Below, piece by piece: positions 46,208 to 54,471 of a stretch of 64,000 nt of DNA. Under the pieces are notes generated by a model that was not told the origin of the DNA, made no database searches, and saw nothing but the letters and a program-made list of their open reading frames with translations. Source of the DNA: Streptomyces stelliscabiei. GTDB lineage: Bacteria; Actinomycetota; Actinomycetes; Streptomycetales; Streptomycetaceae. The translations under genes and the position numbers were made by a program. The stretch spans positions 5,766,001 to 5,830,000 of the forward strand of contig NZ_JADBGF010000001.1 in assembly GCF_014873495.1 (NCBI RefSeq), given 5' to 3'. Position 1 is the stretch's first letter. The number at the start of each line of letters is the position of its first letter.

Positions 46208-46261
46208 CCGGTATTTATTTCGATCACCTATTCCGATCAGCACCCATCGGAACAGCGGAAT

Positions 46262-46293
46262 TCGTGAAGGAATTCACGATCTATCACGTGATA
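46262..46293. promoter_or_regulatory. Adjacent inverted repeats in the hppA upstream region
   Basis: In the AT-rich 332-base gap before hppA, TCGTGAA-GGAA-TTCACGA (46262-46279) and the perfect palindrome TATCACGTGATA (46282-46293) lie side by side. The first is one base from the Crp motif (GTGAAGGAATTCAC). ATTGA/TCAAT and GTTACT/AGTAAC pairs follow. They are candidate operators for hppA. Apart from these and the bldG terminator, I see no gene in the gap. Confidence 0.5.
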
Positions 46294-46472
46294 ATTGATC
46301 AAGTGTCAATGCCTTTGAGGCGTTACTTCTTTCGAGTAACGTGGTCGCGCGCGGATCATTTGCTGGTGGGCATGTGAAGGCCAATTCCGCTTGCCGTGCA
46401 CTGTTTTGATCAGGATCTCCTCCCTACAATCCGTCCACATCTTGAGCTCAGCCCAAGCGTCAAGGAGGACGA

Positions 46473-48878
46473 ATGGCGGGGCTTTCTACCCCTCAGAGGT
46501 TTGACCAGTCCGCGGACCTCGCAGCCGCGGTACTGACCGACGACAACCGGATCATCGTCATGGTGATCGGCTTCGTGGCGCTGGCCGCGCTCGCCGTCGC
46601 CGGGGTCCTGGTGCGCCAGGTGCTCGCGGCGGGCGAGGGCACCGACAGCATGAAGAAGATCGCGACGGCGATCCAGGAAGGCGCGAACGCCTATCTGGCC
46701 AGGCAGTTGCGCACGCTCGGCGTATTCGCCGTCGTCGTGTTTTTCCTGCTCATGCTGCTGCCCGCGGACGACTGGAATCAGCGCGCCGGCCGATCGGTCT
46801 TCTTCTTGATCGGCGCGGCGTTCTCGGCGGCCACCGGCTATATCGGTATGTGGCTCGCCGTGCGCAGCAATGTGCGTGTCGCCGCGGCTGCCCGGGAAGC
46901 GACACCGGCGGAAGGCGAACCGGAAAAGGATCTCACCGCCGTCTCGCACAAGGCGATGAAGATCGCATTTCGCACCGGTGGCGTCGTCGGCATGTTCACG
47001 GTGGGGCTCGGGCTCCTCGGTGCGTCCTGCGTGGTCCTCGTGTACGCGGCCGACGCGCCGAAGGTGCTGGAGGGCTTCGGCCTCGGGGCCGCGCTCATCG
47101 CCATGTTCATGCGAGTCGGCGGCGGCATCTTCACCAAGGCCGCCGACGTCGGCGCCGACCTGGTCGGCAAGGTCGAGCAGGGCATTCCGGAGGACGACCC
47201 GCGCAATGCCGCGACCATCGCCGACAACGTGGGCGACAACGTCGGCGACTGCGCGGGCATGGCGGCCGACCTCTTCGAGTCGTACGCCGTCACGCTCGTC
47301 GCCGCGCTGATCCTCGGCAAGGCCGCGTTCGGTGACTCCGGGCTCGCGTTCCCGCTGATCGTGCCCGCGATCGGCGTGCTCACCGCGATGATCGGCATCT
47401 TCGCGGTGGCACCCCGCCGCGCCGACCGCAGCGGCATGTCCGCCATCAACCGCGGCTTCTTCATCTCCGCGGTGATCTCGCTGGTGCTCGTCGCCGTCGC
47501 CGTCTACGCCTACCTGCCGTCGTCGTACGCCGACCTCGAAGGCGTCACGGACACGGCGATCGCGGGCCACGACGGCGACCCGCGGGTCCTCGCGGTCCTC
47601 GCGGTGGCCATCGGCATCGTGCTGGCCGCGCTGATCCAGCAGCTGACCGGCTACTTCACCGAGACCACCCGGCGTCCCGTGAGGGACATCGGCAAGAGTT
47701 CGCTCACCGGCGCGGCCACCGTCGTCCTCGCCGGCATCTCCATCGGACTCGAATCGGCCGTCTACACCGCGCTGTTGATCGGGCTCGGCGTCTACGGGGC
47801 GTTCCTGCTCGGCGGTACGTCGATCATGCTCGCGCTGTTCGCGGTGGCGCTGGCCGGCACCGGCCTGCTCACCACGGTCGGCGTCATCGTCGCCATGGAC
47901 ACCTTCGGGCCGGTCTCCGACAACGCGCAGGGCATCGCCGAGATGTCCGGCGACGTCGAGGGCGCGGGCGCGCAGGTGCTCACCGACCTGGACGCCGTCG
48001 GCAACACCACCAAGGCCATCACCAAGGGCATCGCCATCGCCACGGCCGTACTCGCGGCCGCCGCGCTCTTCGGCTCGTACCGCGACGCGATCCTCACGGC
48101 CGCGAACGACGTCGGCGAGAAGGTCTCCGGCGACGGCGCGCCCATGAACCTGATGATGGACATCTCGCAGCCCAACAACCTGGTCGGGCTCATCGCGGGC
48201 GCCGCGGTCGTCTTCCTGTTCTCGGGGCTGGCGATCAACGCGGTCGCGCGGTCGGCCGGTTCGGTGGTCTACGAGGTGCGGCGGCAGTTCCGCGAGCGGC
48301 CCGGGATCATGGACTACACCGAGCAGCCGGAGTACGGCCGGGTCGTCGACATCTGCACCAAGGACGCCCTGCGGGAGCTGGCCACGCCCGGTCTGCTCGC
48401 CGTCATGGCGCCGATCGCGATCGGGTTCACGCTCGGTGTCGGCGCGCTCGGCGCGTACCTCGCGGGCGCGATCGGTACGGGCACGCTGATGGCGGTGTTC
48501 CTCGCCAACTCCGGTGGCGCGTGGGACAACGCCAAGAAGCTCGTCGAGGACGGCCATCACGGCGGCAAGGGCAGCGAGGCCCATGCCGCGACCGTCATCG
48601 GTGACACGGTGGGCGACCCGTTCAAGGACACGGCGGGACCGGCCATCAACCCGCTGCTGAAGGTGATGAACCTCGTCGCGTTGCTCATCGCGCCGGCGGT
48701 CGTCCAGTTCAGCTACGGCGAGGACAAGAGCGTCGGGCTGCGTGTCGCCATCGCGGTGGTCTCGATCGCCGTGATCGTCGCGGCGGTGTACGTGTCCAAG
48801 CGGCGCGGCATCGCCGTGGGTGACGAAGACAACGCCGAACGGATGGCCAAGTCGGCGGATCCAGCGGTGGTTTCGTAG
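46473..48878 (+). CDS. hppA: Membrane-bound proton-pumping pyrophosphatase
   Basis: The 801-aa protein has about 16 membrane helices and the family signature GIFTKAADVGADLVGKVEQG, then DNVGDNVGDCAGMAADLFES. A second acidic set lies near the end (GDTVGDPFKDTAGPAINPLL). It couples hydrolysis of pyrophosphate to proton export. The segment NTTKAITKG has Lys where K+-dependent enzymes have Ala, placing it in the K+-independent group. AAGGAGGACG precedes the ATG. A GC-rich hairpin follows the gene. Confidence 0.96.
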   Translation: MAGLSTPQRFDQSADLAAAVLTDDNRIIVMVIGFVALAALAVAGVLVRQVLAAGEGTDSMKKIATAIQEGANAYLARQLRTLGVFAVVVFFLLMLLPADDWNQRAGRSVFFLIGAAFSAATGYIGMWLAVRSNVRVAAAAREATPAEGEPEKDLTAVSHKAMKIAFRTGGVVGMFTVGLGLLGASCVVLVYAADAPKVLEGFGLGAALIAMFMRVGGGIFTKAADVGADLVGKVEQGIPEDDPRNAATIADNVGDNVGDCAGMAADLFESYAVTLVAALILGKAAFGDSGLAFPLIVPAIGVLTAMIGIFAVAPRRADRSGMSAINRGFFISAVISLVLVAVAVYAYLPSSYADLEGVTDTAIAGHDGDPRVLAVLAVAIGIVLAALIQQLTGYFTETTRRPVRDIGKSSLTGAATVVLAGISIGLESAVYTALLIGLGVYGAFLLGGTSIMLALFAVALAGTGLLTTVGVIVAMDTFGPVSDNAQGIAEMSGDVEGAGAQVLTDLDAVGNTTKAITKGIAIATAVLAAAALFGSYRDAILTAANDVGEKVSGDGAPMNLMMDISQPNNLVGLIAGAAVVFLFSGLAINAVARSAGSVVYEVRRQFRERPGIMDYTEQPEYGRVVDICTKDALRELATPGLLAVMAPIAIGFTLGVGALGAYLAGAIGTGTLMAVFLANSGGAWDNAKKLVEDGHHGGKGSEAHAATVIGDTVGDPFKDTAGPAINPLLKVMNLVALLIAPAVVQFSYGEDKSVGLRVAIAVVSIAVIVAAVYVSKRRGIAVGDEDNAERMAKSADPAVVS

Positions 48879-48940
48879 ACGGCCTTAGACCGGGTTCGGG
48901 CCGGGTCCTGGACCGGGCCCGCGAGGGCCCAGCTCAAGGG

Positions 48941-48978
48941 GCGGGCGGGCGGCGCGTGTTGACGCGCCGGCCGCCCGC
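48941..48978 (+). terminator. GC-rich hairpin after hppA
   Basis: Arms 48941-48956 and 48963-48978 pair over 16 bp with one weak spot around a 6-base loop, 62 bases after the hppA stop. There is no T-run. Confidence 0.65.
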
Positions 48979-49125
48979 TTCCGTGGCGGCCCGCCGTTCT
49001 CCGTGAGCCTTCTCTCTCTTGGTGCAAATGGTTGGAAAAGGGTGCACCGGGGGTGCTCGGCACACAGCTACCGCCCATACGGCGTGTATGTTCCGGGGCC
49101 GAGAGCCATGGAAGGGACCAATCCG

Positions 49126-49713
49126 GTGAACAAGAAGCTCGCTGCCGCACTGTCCGGCGGTGCGGTACTGGTACTGGCGCTGTCCGGCTGCAGCAGCGAC
49201 GACAAGACGAACGACAAGCTGAACTCCTGGGCCAAGCAGGTCTGTGACTCCGTGCAGCCGCAGATCAGGAAGATCGCGGCGGCCAACGCCTCGATCCAGA
49301 AGGAGACCTCGGACGACAGCGCTCCGGCGGACGTGCAGAAGGCCGACTCGCAGGGCTTCCAGGACATCTCCGACGCGTACAAGGCGATGGCCACGGCCAT
49401 CCAGCGGGCCGGGGCGCCCGATGTGGAGGAAGGCGAGAAGAAGCAGAAGGCCGCGGTCGCCGAGCTGAACCAGCTGTCGACGGCCTACGGCGAGCTGAAG
49501 AAGAAGTCGGACGCGCTGAACACGAAGGACCAGGCGAAGTTCGCGGACGGGCTCGAAGGTGTCGCCACCGAGCTGGAGAAGCTGAGCAAGACTGGGAGCA
49601 ACGCCCTGAAGGAGCTGGAGAAGGGCGAGGTGGGCCAGGCGATGGCCGACCAGCAGAGCTGCAAGTCCGCCACCGCCTCCGGGGCGGTGTCCGCGCCCGC
49701 GTCCGGGAGCTGA
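49126..49713 (+). CDS. Small secreted lipoprotein with helical C-terminal region
   Basis: GTG 49126 follows GGAAGGGA. The 195-aa product has a signal peptide and lipobox LSGCSS (Cys about 22), then a mostly helical, Lys/Ala/Glu-rich domain with two more cysteines (QVCDSVQ and DQQSCKS) that could pair. I do not recognise an enzymatic family. It is predicted to be anchored outside the cell membrane. ATG 49109 is an alternative start but would add six residues before the signal peptide. Confidence 0.8.
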   Translation: MNKKLAAALSGGAVLVLALSGCSSDDKTNDKLNSWAKQVCDSVQPQIRKIAAANASIQKETSDDSAPADVQKADSQGFQDISDAYKAMATAIQRAGAPDVEEGEKKQKAAVAELNQLSTAYGELKKKSDALNTKDQAKFADGLEGVATELEKLSKTGSNALKELEKGEVGQAMADQQSCKSATASGAVSAPASGS

Positions 49714-49829
49714 CGCCGAGCGGGGTTCCGCGCCGCCGCGGGTGACCGGGCCAGGGCCGGAGGGACGCCCGGGGCGGCACGGTCGTCCGCGCCCGGGCGG
49801 GGCCGCGGTGCGCGACTACGCTGGGCGGT

Positions 49830-51356
49830 GTGAGTGACTCCAGGCTGTCTTCCCTGCCCTCCGCCGACCGGTCCGACGTCGCTGTGCGGCTTCGTCAGGC
49901 GCTGATCGGCGCCGACTTCACCGCCGACGGGCTTCTCGAACTGCTCGGCGCGTCCGCGTACGCGGCCCTGGCGCGCAGCGAGGTCGTGCCGGCGCTCAGG
50001 GCGACGCGGGGGGACACGGCGCTGGAGGCGCTCGTACGCCTGTTCCTGTTGCAACAGGCGGTCCCCCGCGCGCGCGTGGAGGGTGTGCTGCCCGTCGACG
50101 CGTGCGTCGAGAGCGGCTGGCTCGTCCGCGCCGGCGCGGACGAGATCGCGGCCGCCGTCGACGTACGGCCGTACGGCGGGCCCGACGGCGAGGACTGGTT
50201 CATCGTGTCCGACCTGGGGTGCGCGGTCGGCGGGGCCGGCGGGATCGGAAGCCGGGACGAGGGTGTGGTGCTGGGGGTCGGCGGTGCGTCCACGACCCTG
50301 GCCGGGATCACCGTGCGGACGGCCGTCGGCGCCGCGCTCGACCTCGGGACCGGTTCCGGCATCCAGGCCCTGCACGCCGCGCGACACGCCACGCGCGTGA
50401 CCGCGACCGACCTCAACCCGCGCGCGCTGCACATCACGGCGCTCACGCTGGCGCTCTCCGGGGCCCCGGAAGCCGATCTGCGCCAGGGCTCGCTCTTCGA
50501 GCCGGTCCGGGCCGACGAGACGTACGACCTCATCGTGTCCAATCCGCCGTTCGTGATCTCGCCCGGCGCCCGGCTGACCTACCGCGACGGCGGGATGGGC
50601 GGGGACGATCTGTGCCGCACGCTCGTTGCGCAGGCGGGGGAGCGGCTGAACGAGGGCGGGTACGCGCAGTTCCTCGCCAACTGGCAGCACGTGGAAGGGG
50701 AGGACTGGCAGGAGCGGCTGAGGTCGTGGGTGCCGCGCGGATGCGACGCGTGGATCGTGCAGCGGGAGGTCCAGGACGTCGCGCAGTACGCGGAGTTGTG
50801 GCTGCGGGACGCGGGTGACCACCGCGGTGACGTGGCCGAGTACCGGGCGCGGTACGACGCCTGGCTCGACGAGTTCGAGTCGCGCAAGGTCAAGGGCGTC
50901 GGCTTCGGATGGATCACTCTGCGGAAGGCGGCGGCCGCGGACCGGGAGCCCTCGATCACCGTCGAGGAGTGGCCGCACCCGGTCGAACAGCCGCTCGGCG
51001 AGACCGTGCGGCAGCACTTCGCGCGCGTCGACTACCTGCGGTCGAACGACGACGCGGCCCTCCTCGCCGCACACTTCCGGCTGACCGCCGAGATCGTCCA
51101 GGAGCAGGTCGGGCTGCCCGGCGCCGAGGACCCCGAGCATGTGGTGCTGCGTCAGAACCGGGGTATGCGCCGGGCCACGAAGGTGGACACGGTCGGCGCG
51201 GGATTCGCCGGTGTGTGCGACGGCACGCTCAGCGCGGGACGGATCCTGGACGCCATCGCCCAGCTCGTCGGCGAGGAGGCGGTGGCGCTGCGCGACCGGA
51301 CACCGGGCCAGATCCGGCTGCTCGTCGAGCAGGGGTTCCTCGAACCGGTCCGGTGA
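49830..51356 (+). CDS. Class I SAM-dependent methyltransferase (HemK/RsmC-like NPPF type)
   Basis: The 508-aa protein has an N-terminal helical region (1-160), then the methyltransferase fold. Motif I is ALDLGTGSGIQALHAA near 170, acidic loop VTATDLNPRALHIT, and the catalytic IVSNPPFVISPG near 235. NPPF/Y enzymes methylate amino groups of glutamine, adenine or guanine. Large two-domain members often act on rRNA or release factors. The C-terminal 150 residues (TVEEWPHPVEQPLGETVRQH) are an extra domain. The substrate is not known. GTG 49830 is the only good start. Confidence 0.88.
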   Translation: MSDSRLSSLPSADRSDVAVRLRQALIGADFTADGLLELLGASAYAALARSEVVPALRATRGDTALEALVRLFLLQQAVPRARVEGVLPVDACVESGWLVRAGADEIAAAVDVRPYGGPDGEDWFIVSDLGCAVGGAGGIGSRDEGVVLGVGGASTTLAGITVRTAVGAALDLGTGSGIQALHAARHATRVTATDLNPRALHITALTLALSGAPEADLRQGSLFEPVRADETYDLIVSNPPFVISPGARLTYRDGGMGGDDLCRTLVAQAGERLNEGGYAQFLANWQHVEGEDWQERLRSWVPRGCDAWIVQREVQDVAQYAELWLRDAGDHRGDVAEYRARYDAWLDEFESRKVKGVGFGWITLRKAAAADREPSITVEEWPHPVEQPLGETVRQHFARVDYLRSNDDAALLAAHFRLTAEIVQEQVGLPGAEDPEHVVLRQNRGMRRATKVDTVGAGFAGVCDGTLSAGRILDAIAQLVGEEAVALRDRTPGQIRLLVEQGFLEPVR

Positions 51357-51627
51357 GGGCGGGAGTCTCCACACCGCTGCCGCACTGCCCTCGCGCGCCC
51401 GGTGACCATTTCCGGACCGTCCGGTGACGGTACTGGTGCCCCGCGCGATGCCACTTCCCGTGACGCGTGAGGCGTATGGGAACTCCTGGGACGCATGTGC
51501 TGCTTGTGCCTGGATTGATACGTAAAAGGGCTCCTGTCAGTGGTGCGTGCGAAGCTATTTTCAAGAGACGGATTCGACGTGTCCTCGGGGGAGGCACGCA
51601 CTGTCTCTGGGGGATCGGGGGGTCGCG

Positions 51628-53865
51628 ATGGCGCGGGATACGCCGGAGCAGGGCCAGGGCAGGATCATCAACAACCGGTACCGGCTGCTGCGCACCCTGG
51701 GCGCGGGCGGCATGGGCCGGGTCTGGCTCGCGTACGACGAGGAGTTGGCCTGCGAGGTCTCCATGAAGGAGATCTCCCTGCCCGACGTCCCGCGCGACGC
51801 GACCGAGTCCGCCCAGCGCATCGCCCGGGCCCGCAGCGAGGCCCGGCACGCCGCGCGGCTGCGCGGACACCCGCATGTGGCGACGGTCCACGACGTGGTG
51901 CTGCACGAGGGCCTGCCGTGGATCGTCATGGAGTACGTGCCGGACGCGATCGACCTCCAGGCCGTCGTACGGCAGCGGGGGCCGCTCTCGCCCGCGCAGG
52001 TCGCCCGGATCGGGCTCGCGGTCCTCGACGCCCTCACGGCGGGGCACCGGATCGGCATCCTGCACCGCGATGTGAAACCGGCCAACATCCTGCTGGCCGC
52101 CGACGCCTCGGGCGACCTCTACGCACGCGTGCTGCTCACCGACTACGGCATCGCCCTCCAGCCGGAGTCCCACGAACCCCGGCTCACCGCGACCGCCGGC
52201 ATCCTCGGCACCCCCGGCTACCTGGCGCCGGAGCGGGCGCGGGGCGAGCCGCCCACCCCGGCCGCCGACCTGTTCTCGCTCGGCGCCACGCTGTACGCGG
52301 CGGTCGAGGGCCGCGGCCCCTTCGACCGGCACGGCGAGTACGCGACGCTCACGGCCCTGCTCGGGGAGGAGCCGACGCCGCCCGCCCGCGCCGGTGACCT
52401 GGCCTCCGTCCTGCACGGACTGCTCATCAAGGACCCGGTGCGCCGGCTGTCGCCGGAGGCGGTGGCACGCGGACTGGAGCGGGTGACCTCCGGAGCGGGC
52501 GGCGGACCGACTCCGCCGGGCTGGGGAGCCGCCCCCGCGCCGGCGCCCGGTTCCTTCGGGCCGGCTCCCGGCGCTCCCGGCACACCGGGTACGCCCGGCG
52601 GTCCCGGAACCGCCGGAGCGCCCCCGGGGTACGTGGCGAGCGCGCCGCCCGGGTACGTGGCCGCCGGCCAGCACGGCCTCGGCGGCACCCCGAACACACC
52701 GGGCGCACCTCACACGCCGTACACCCCGCACACGCCCGGCGCGCCCCACACGCCGTACGCGCCGCACACCCCCGGCGCGTCACCCGCCGCGCCGAACACC
52801 CCGAACACCCCGGCGGGCGGCCCGGCACCGTACGACCCGTGGCAGCGAGGACAGCAGCCGCGGAGTCCCTACGACAGCTACAACCCGTACGGGGGCGGCC
52901 GACCCGCCCCGTACGGCGGCGGGGCGCCGCCGGGAAACGCGGGATTCCCGACCATGACGGCCGGGGGACCGCCGCCCGGTGGGGCGCGGCGGAAGATGCC
53001 CGCGGCGGCGATCGTCGGGATCGTGGTCGCCGTGCTGCTGGTGGCGGGCGGCGGGACCTGGGCCGCGGTGACCTTCCGGGGCGACCCGGATCCCAAGCCT
53101 TCCGACACCTCGCAGGCGGGCGGCCCACAGCCCGGCTCGGAGTACCCCTACGGGGAGCGCGCGGCCCTCAAGAAGCCGCTGGAGGTGGGGGACTGCGTCA
53201 AGGCGGTCTGGACGGGCGCGGCGTTCACGTCGGTGCCCGACCTCGGCGTGGTCGACTGCGGCGAGGACTGGCCGGACGGCCAGGTCGTGGCGGTGGAGCG
53301 GGCGGCGGACCACGCCGACGCGAAGGCCGACGGCGCGCGGCGCTGCGCCGCCCAGGCGGACGCGATCGCCGAGGCGCTGCCCGACGCGGGGGTCTACGCG
53401 CTCGTCCCCACCGAGGAGGGCTTCACCACGGCCAAGGGCGGTACGGCATGCCTCGTCCTCGGCAAGCACGTCCCGATAGGCGGCGAAGTGGGCCGGCTCC
53501 GTGACGTGGGCATGAATCTATGGCCCACGCAGATGGCCGTCGGGGACTGCTGGGACTACACCACCCGGGAGGACAAGGGTTACGACGCCCCGCTGACCGA
53601 CTGTGCCGAAGCGCACACCGACCAGGTCGTCGGTTCGGTCCAGGCGCCCGCCAACATGACCTTCGACGGTGCCCTCGCCGAGGGCGGAAAGCTCTGCACC
53701 AACAGGTTCGAGTCGAGTTGGGCGCCCGGCGCTGACCTGATCGTGTCGGGATGGGTCTCCGACAAGGACGAATGGAAGAAGGGCTTCAGCAAGGTGGTGT
53801 GCACGGTGCGCAACGCCGACGTGTCGAGGACGACCGGGAAGATACGCACGCCCGGCTCGGTCTGA
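51628..53865 (+). CDS. Receptor-type Ser/Thr protein kinase with septum-formation-like sensor domain
   Basis: From ATG 51628 (GGGGGG upstream) the protein has 745 residues. The kinase domain (about 14-290) has GAGGMGRVWLA, the Lys in VSMKEI, HRDVKPANILL, DYG in place of DFG, and GTPGYLAPERA. A Pro/Thr/Gly-rich linker (about 300-455) with repeated TPHTPGAPHTPYAPHTPGA-like units follows. A membrane helix (about 461-483, AAAIVGIVVAVLLVAGGGTW) leads to an outside domain with two related Cys-containing halves (VGDCVKAVW, VVDCGEDWP; VGDCWDYTT, LTDCAEAHT), like the septum-formation domain. It probably senses an envelope signal. Confidence 0.92.
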   Translation: MARDTPEQGQGRIINNRYRLLRTLGAGGMGRVWLAYDEELACEVSMKEISLPDVPRDATESAQRIARARSEARHAARLRGHPHVATVHDVVLHEGLPWIVMEYVPDAIDLQAVVRQRGPLSPAQVARIGLAVLDALTAGHRIGILHRDVKPANILLAADASGDLYARVLLTDYGIALQPESHEPRLTATAGILGTPGYLAPERARGEPPTPAADLFSLGATLYAAVEGRGPFDRHGEYATLTALLGEEPTPPARAGDLASVLHGLLIKDPVRRLSPEAVARGLERVTSGAGGGPTPPGWGAAPAPAPGSFGPAPGAPGTPGTPGGPGTAGAPPGYVASAPPGYVAAGQHGLGGTPNTPGAPHTPYTPHTPGAPHTPYAPHTPGASPAAPNTPNTPAGGPAPYDPWQRGQQPRSPYDSYNPYGGGRPAPYGGGAPPGNAGFPTMTAGGPPPGGARRKMPAAAIVGIVVAVLLVAGGGTWAAVTFRGDPDPKPSDTSQAGGPQPGSEYPYGERAALKKPLEVGDCVKAVWTGAAFTSVPDLGVVDCGEDWPDGQVVAVERAADHADAKADGARRCAAQADAIAEALPDAGVYALVPTEEGFTTAKGGTACLVLGKHVPIGGEVGRLRDVGMNLWPTQMAVGDCWDYTTREDKGYDAPLTDCAEAHTDQVVGSVQAPANMTFDGALAEGGKLCTNRFESSWAPGADLIVSGWVSDKDEWKKGFSKVVCTVRNADVSRTTGKIRTPGSV

Positions 53866-53964
53866 GGGCACGGTACGCCTCGCGTTCACCTCGGGTTCGC
53901 GCGCCCGCCGCCCGTCCGTGCCAGCCTCCCCTCCCGGGGTGGTCGAGGGGTGGGAGGACGGGAC

Positions 53965-54162
53965 ATGGAGAGCGGACCGGCGATCTTCGTGGGGGTGGTG
54001 TTCGCCCTGTTCGGAGGCGGGCTGCTGCTGTGGACCGTGACACGGCTGCGCCGGGGCGAGCCGGTCGCCCAAGGGGTGCGTCCCGCGCTGTCGGCGTCGC
54101 TCGCGAGCGTGGCGGCGGTCACCGCTCTCGCCCTCGGCGCGTGGTGCCTCACCCGCGTCTGA
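53965..54162 (+). CDS. Small two-span membrane protein
   Basis: The 65-aa product (ATG 53965 after GGGAGGACGG) has two hydrophobic helices (about 6-26 and 41-62) joined by a basic loop (TRLRRGEPVAQG). It lies 99 bases after the kinase gene. No family is recognised. Good start signals and clear helices support it as a real gene. Confidence 0.7.
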   Translation: MESGPAIFVGVVFALFGGGLLLWTVTRLRRGEPVAQGVRPALSASLASVAAVTALALGAWCLTRV

Positions 54163-54471
54163 GCGGGCCCGGGGAGCCGGGGCCGACGGGAGTGCCGGGT
54201 AACCGCGATGTGACGCTCCGCATAGGCCCCGAACGGGTCGCCGCACACGCCGGGCGGCAGGAATGGCGGTAGTCGGGTTACCGTTCGAGTGGCCGTTGCG
54301 GGCTTTTCCCGTTTGACACGGGGGCGGGATGTACCGTCACACTCCGCAGCGTCAGCATGACCCGACCCCCGGGCCGACCGCCGAGCCCCGTGCGAGGCAA
54401 CGGCCGCCGGGGGCCCCGCCCCGGGAAGCCAGCCTGGGGGGACCCAGCGTCGACCGGAGAGAAGAGCGAAG
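54163..54471 (+). promoter_or_regulatory. 309-bp topA upstream region
   Basis: No gene is seen. TTGACA at 54313-54318 is a strong -35-like element; the matching -10 is unclear (TACCGT or TCACAC at 13 to 18 bases). A topA promoter is expected here, with a leader of over 100 bases. Confidence 0.35.
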
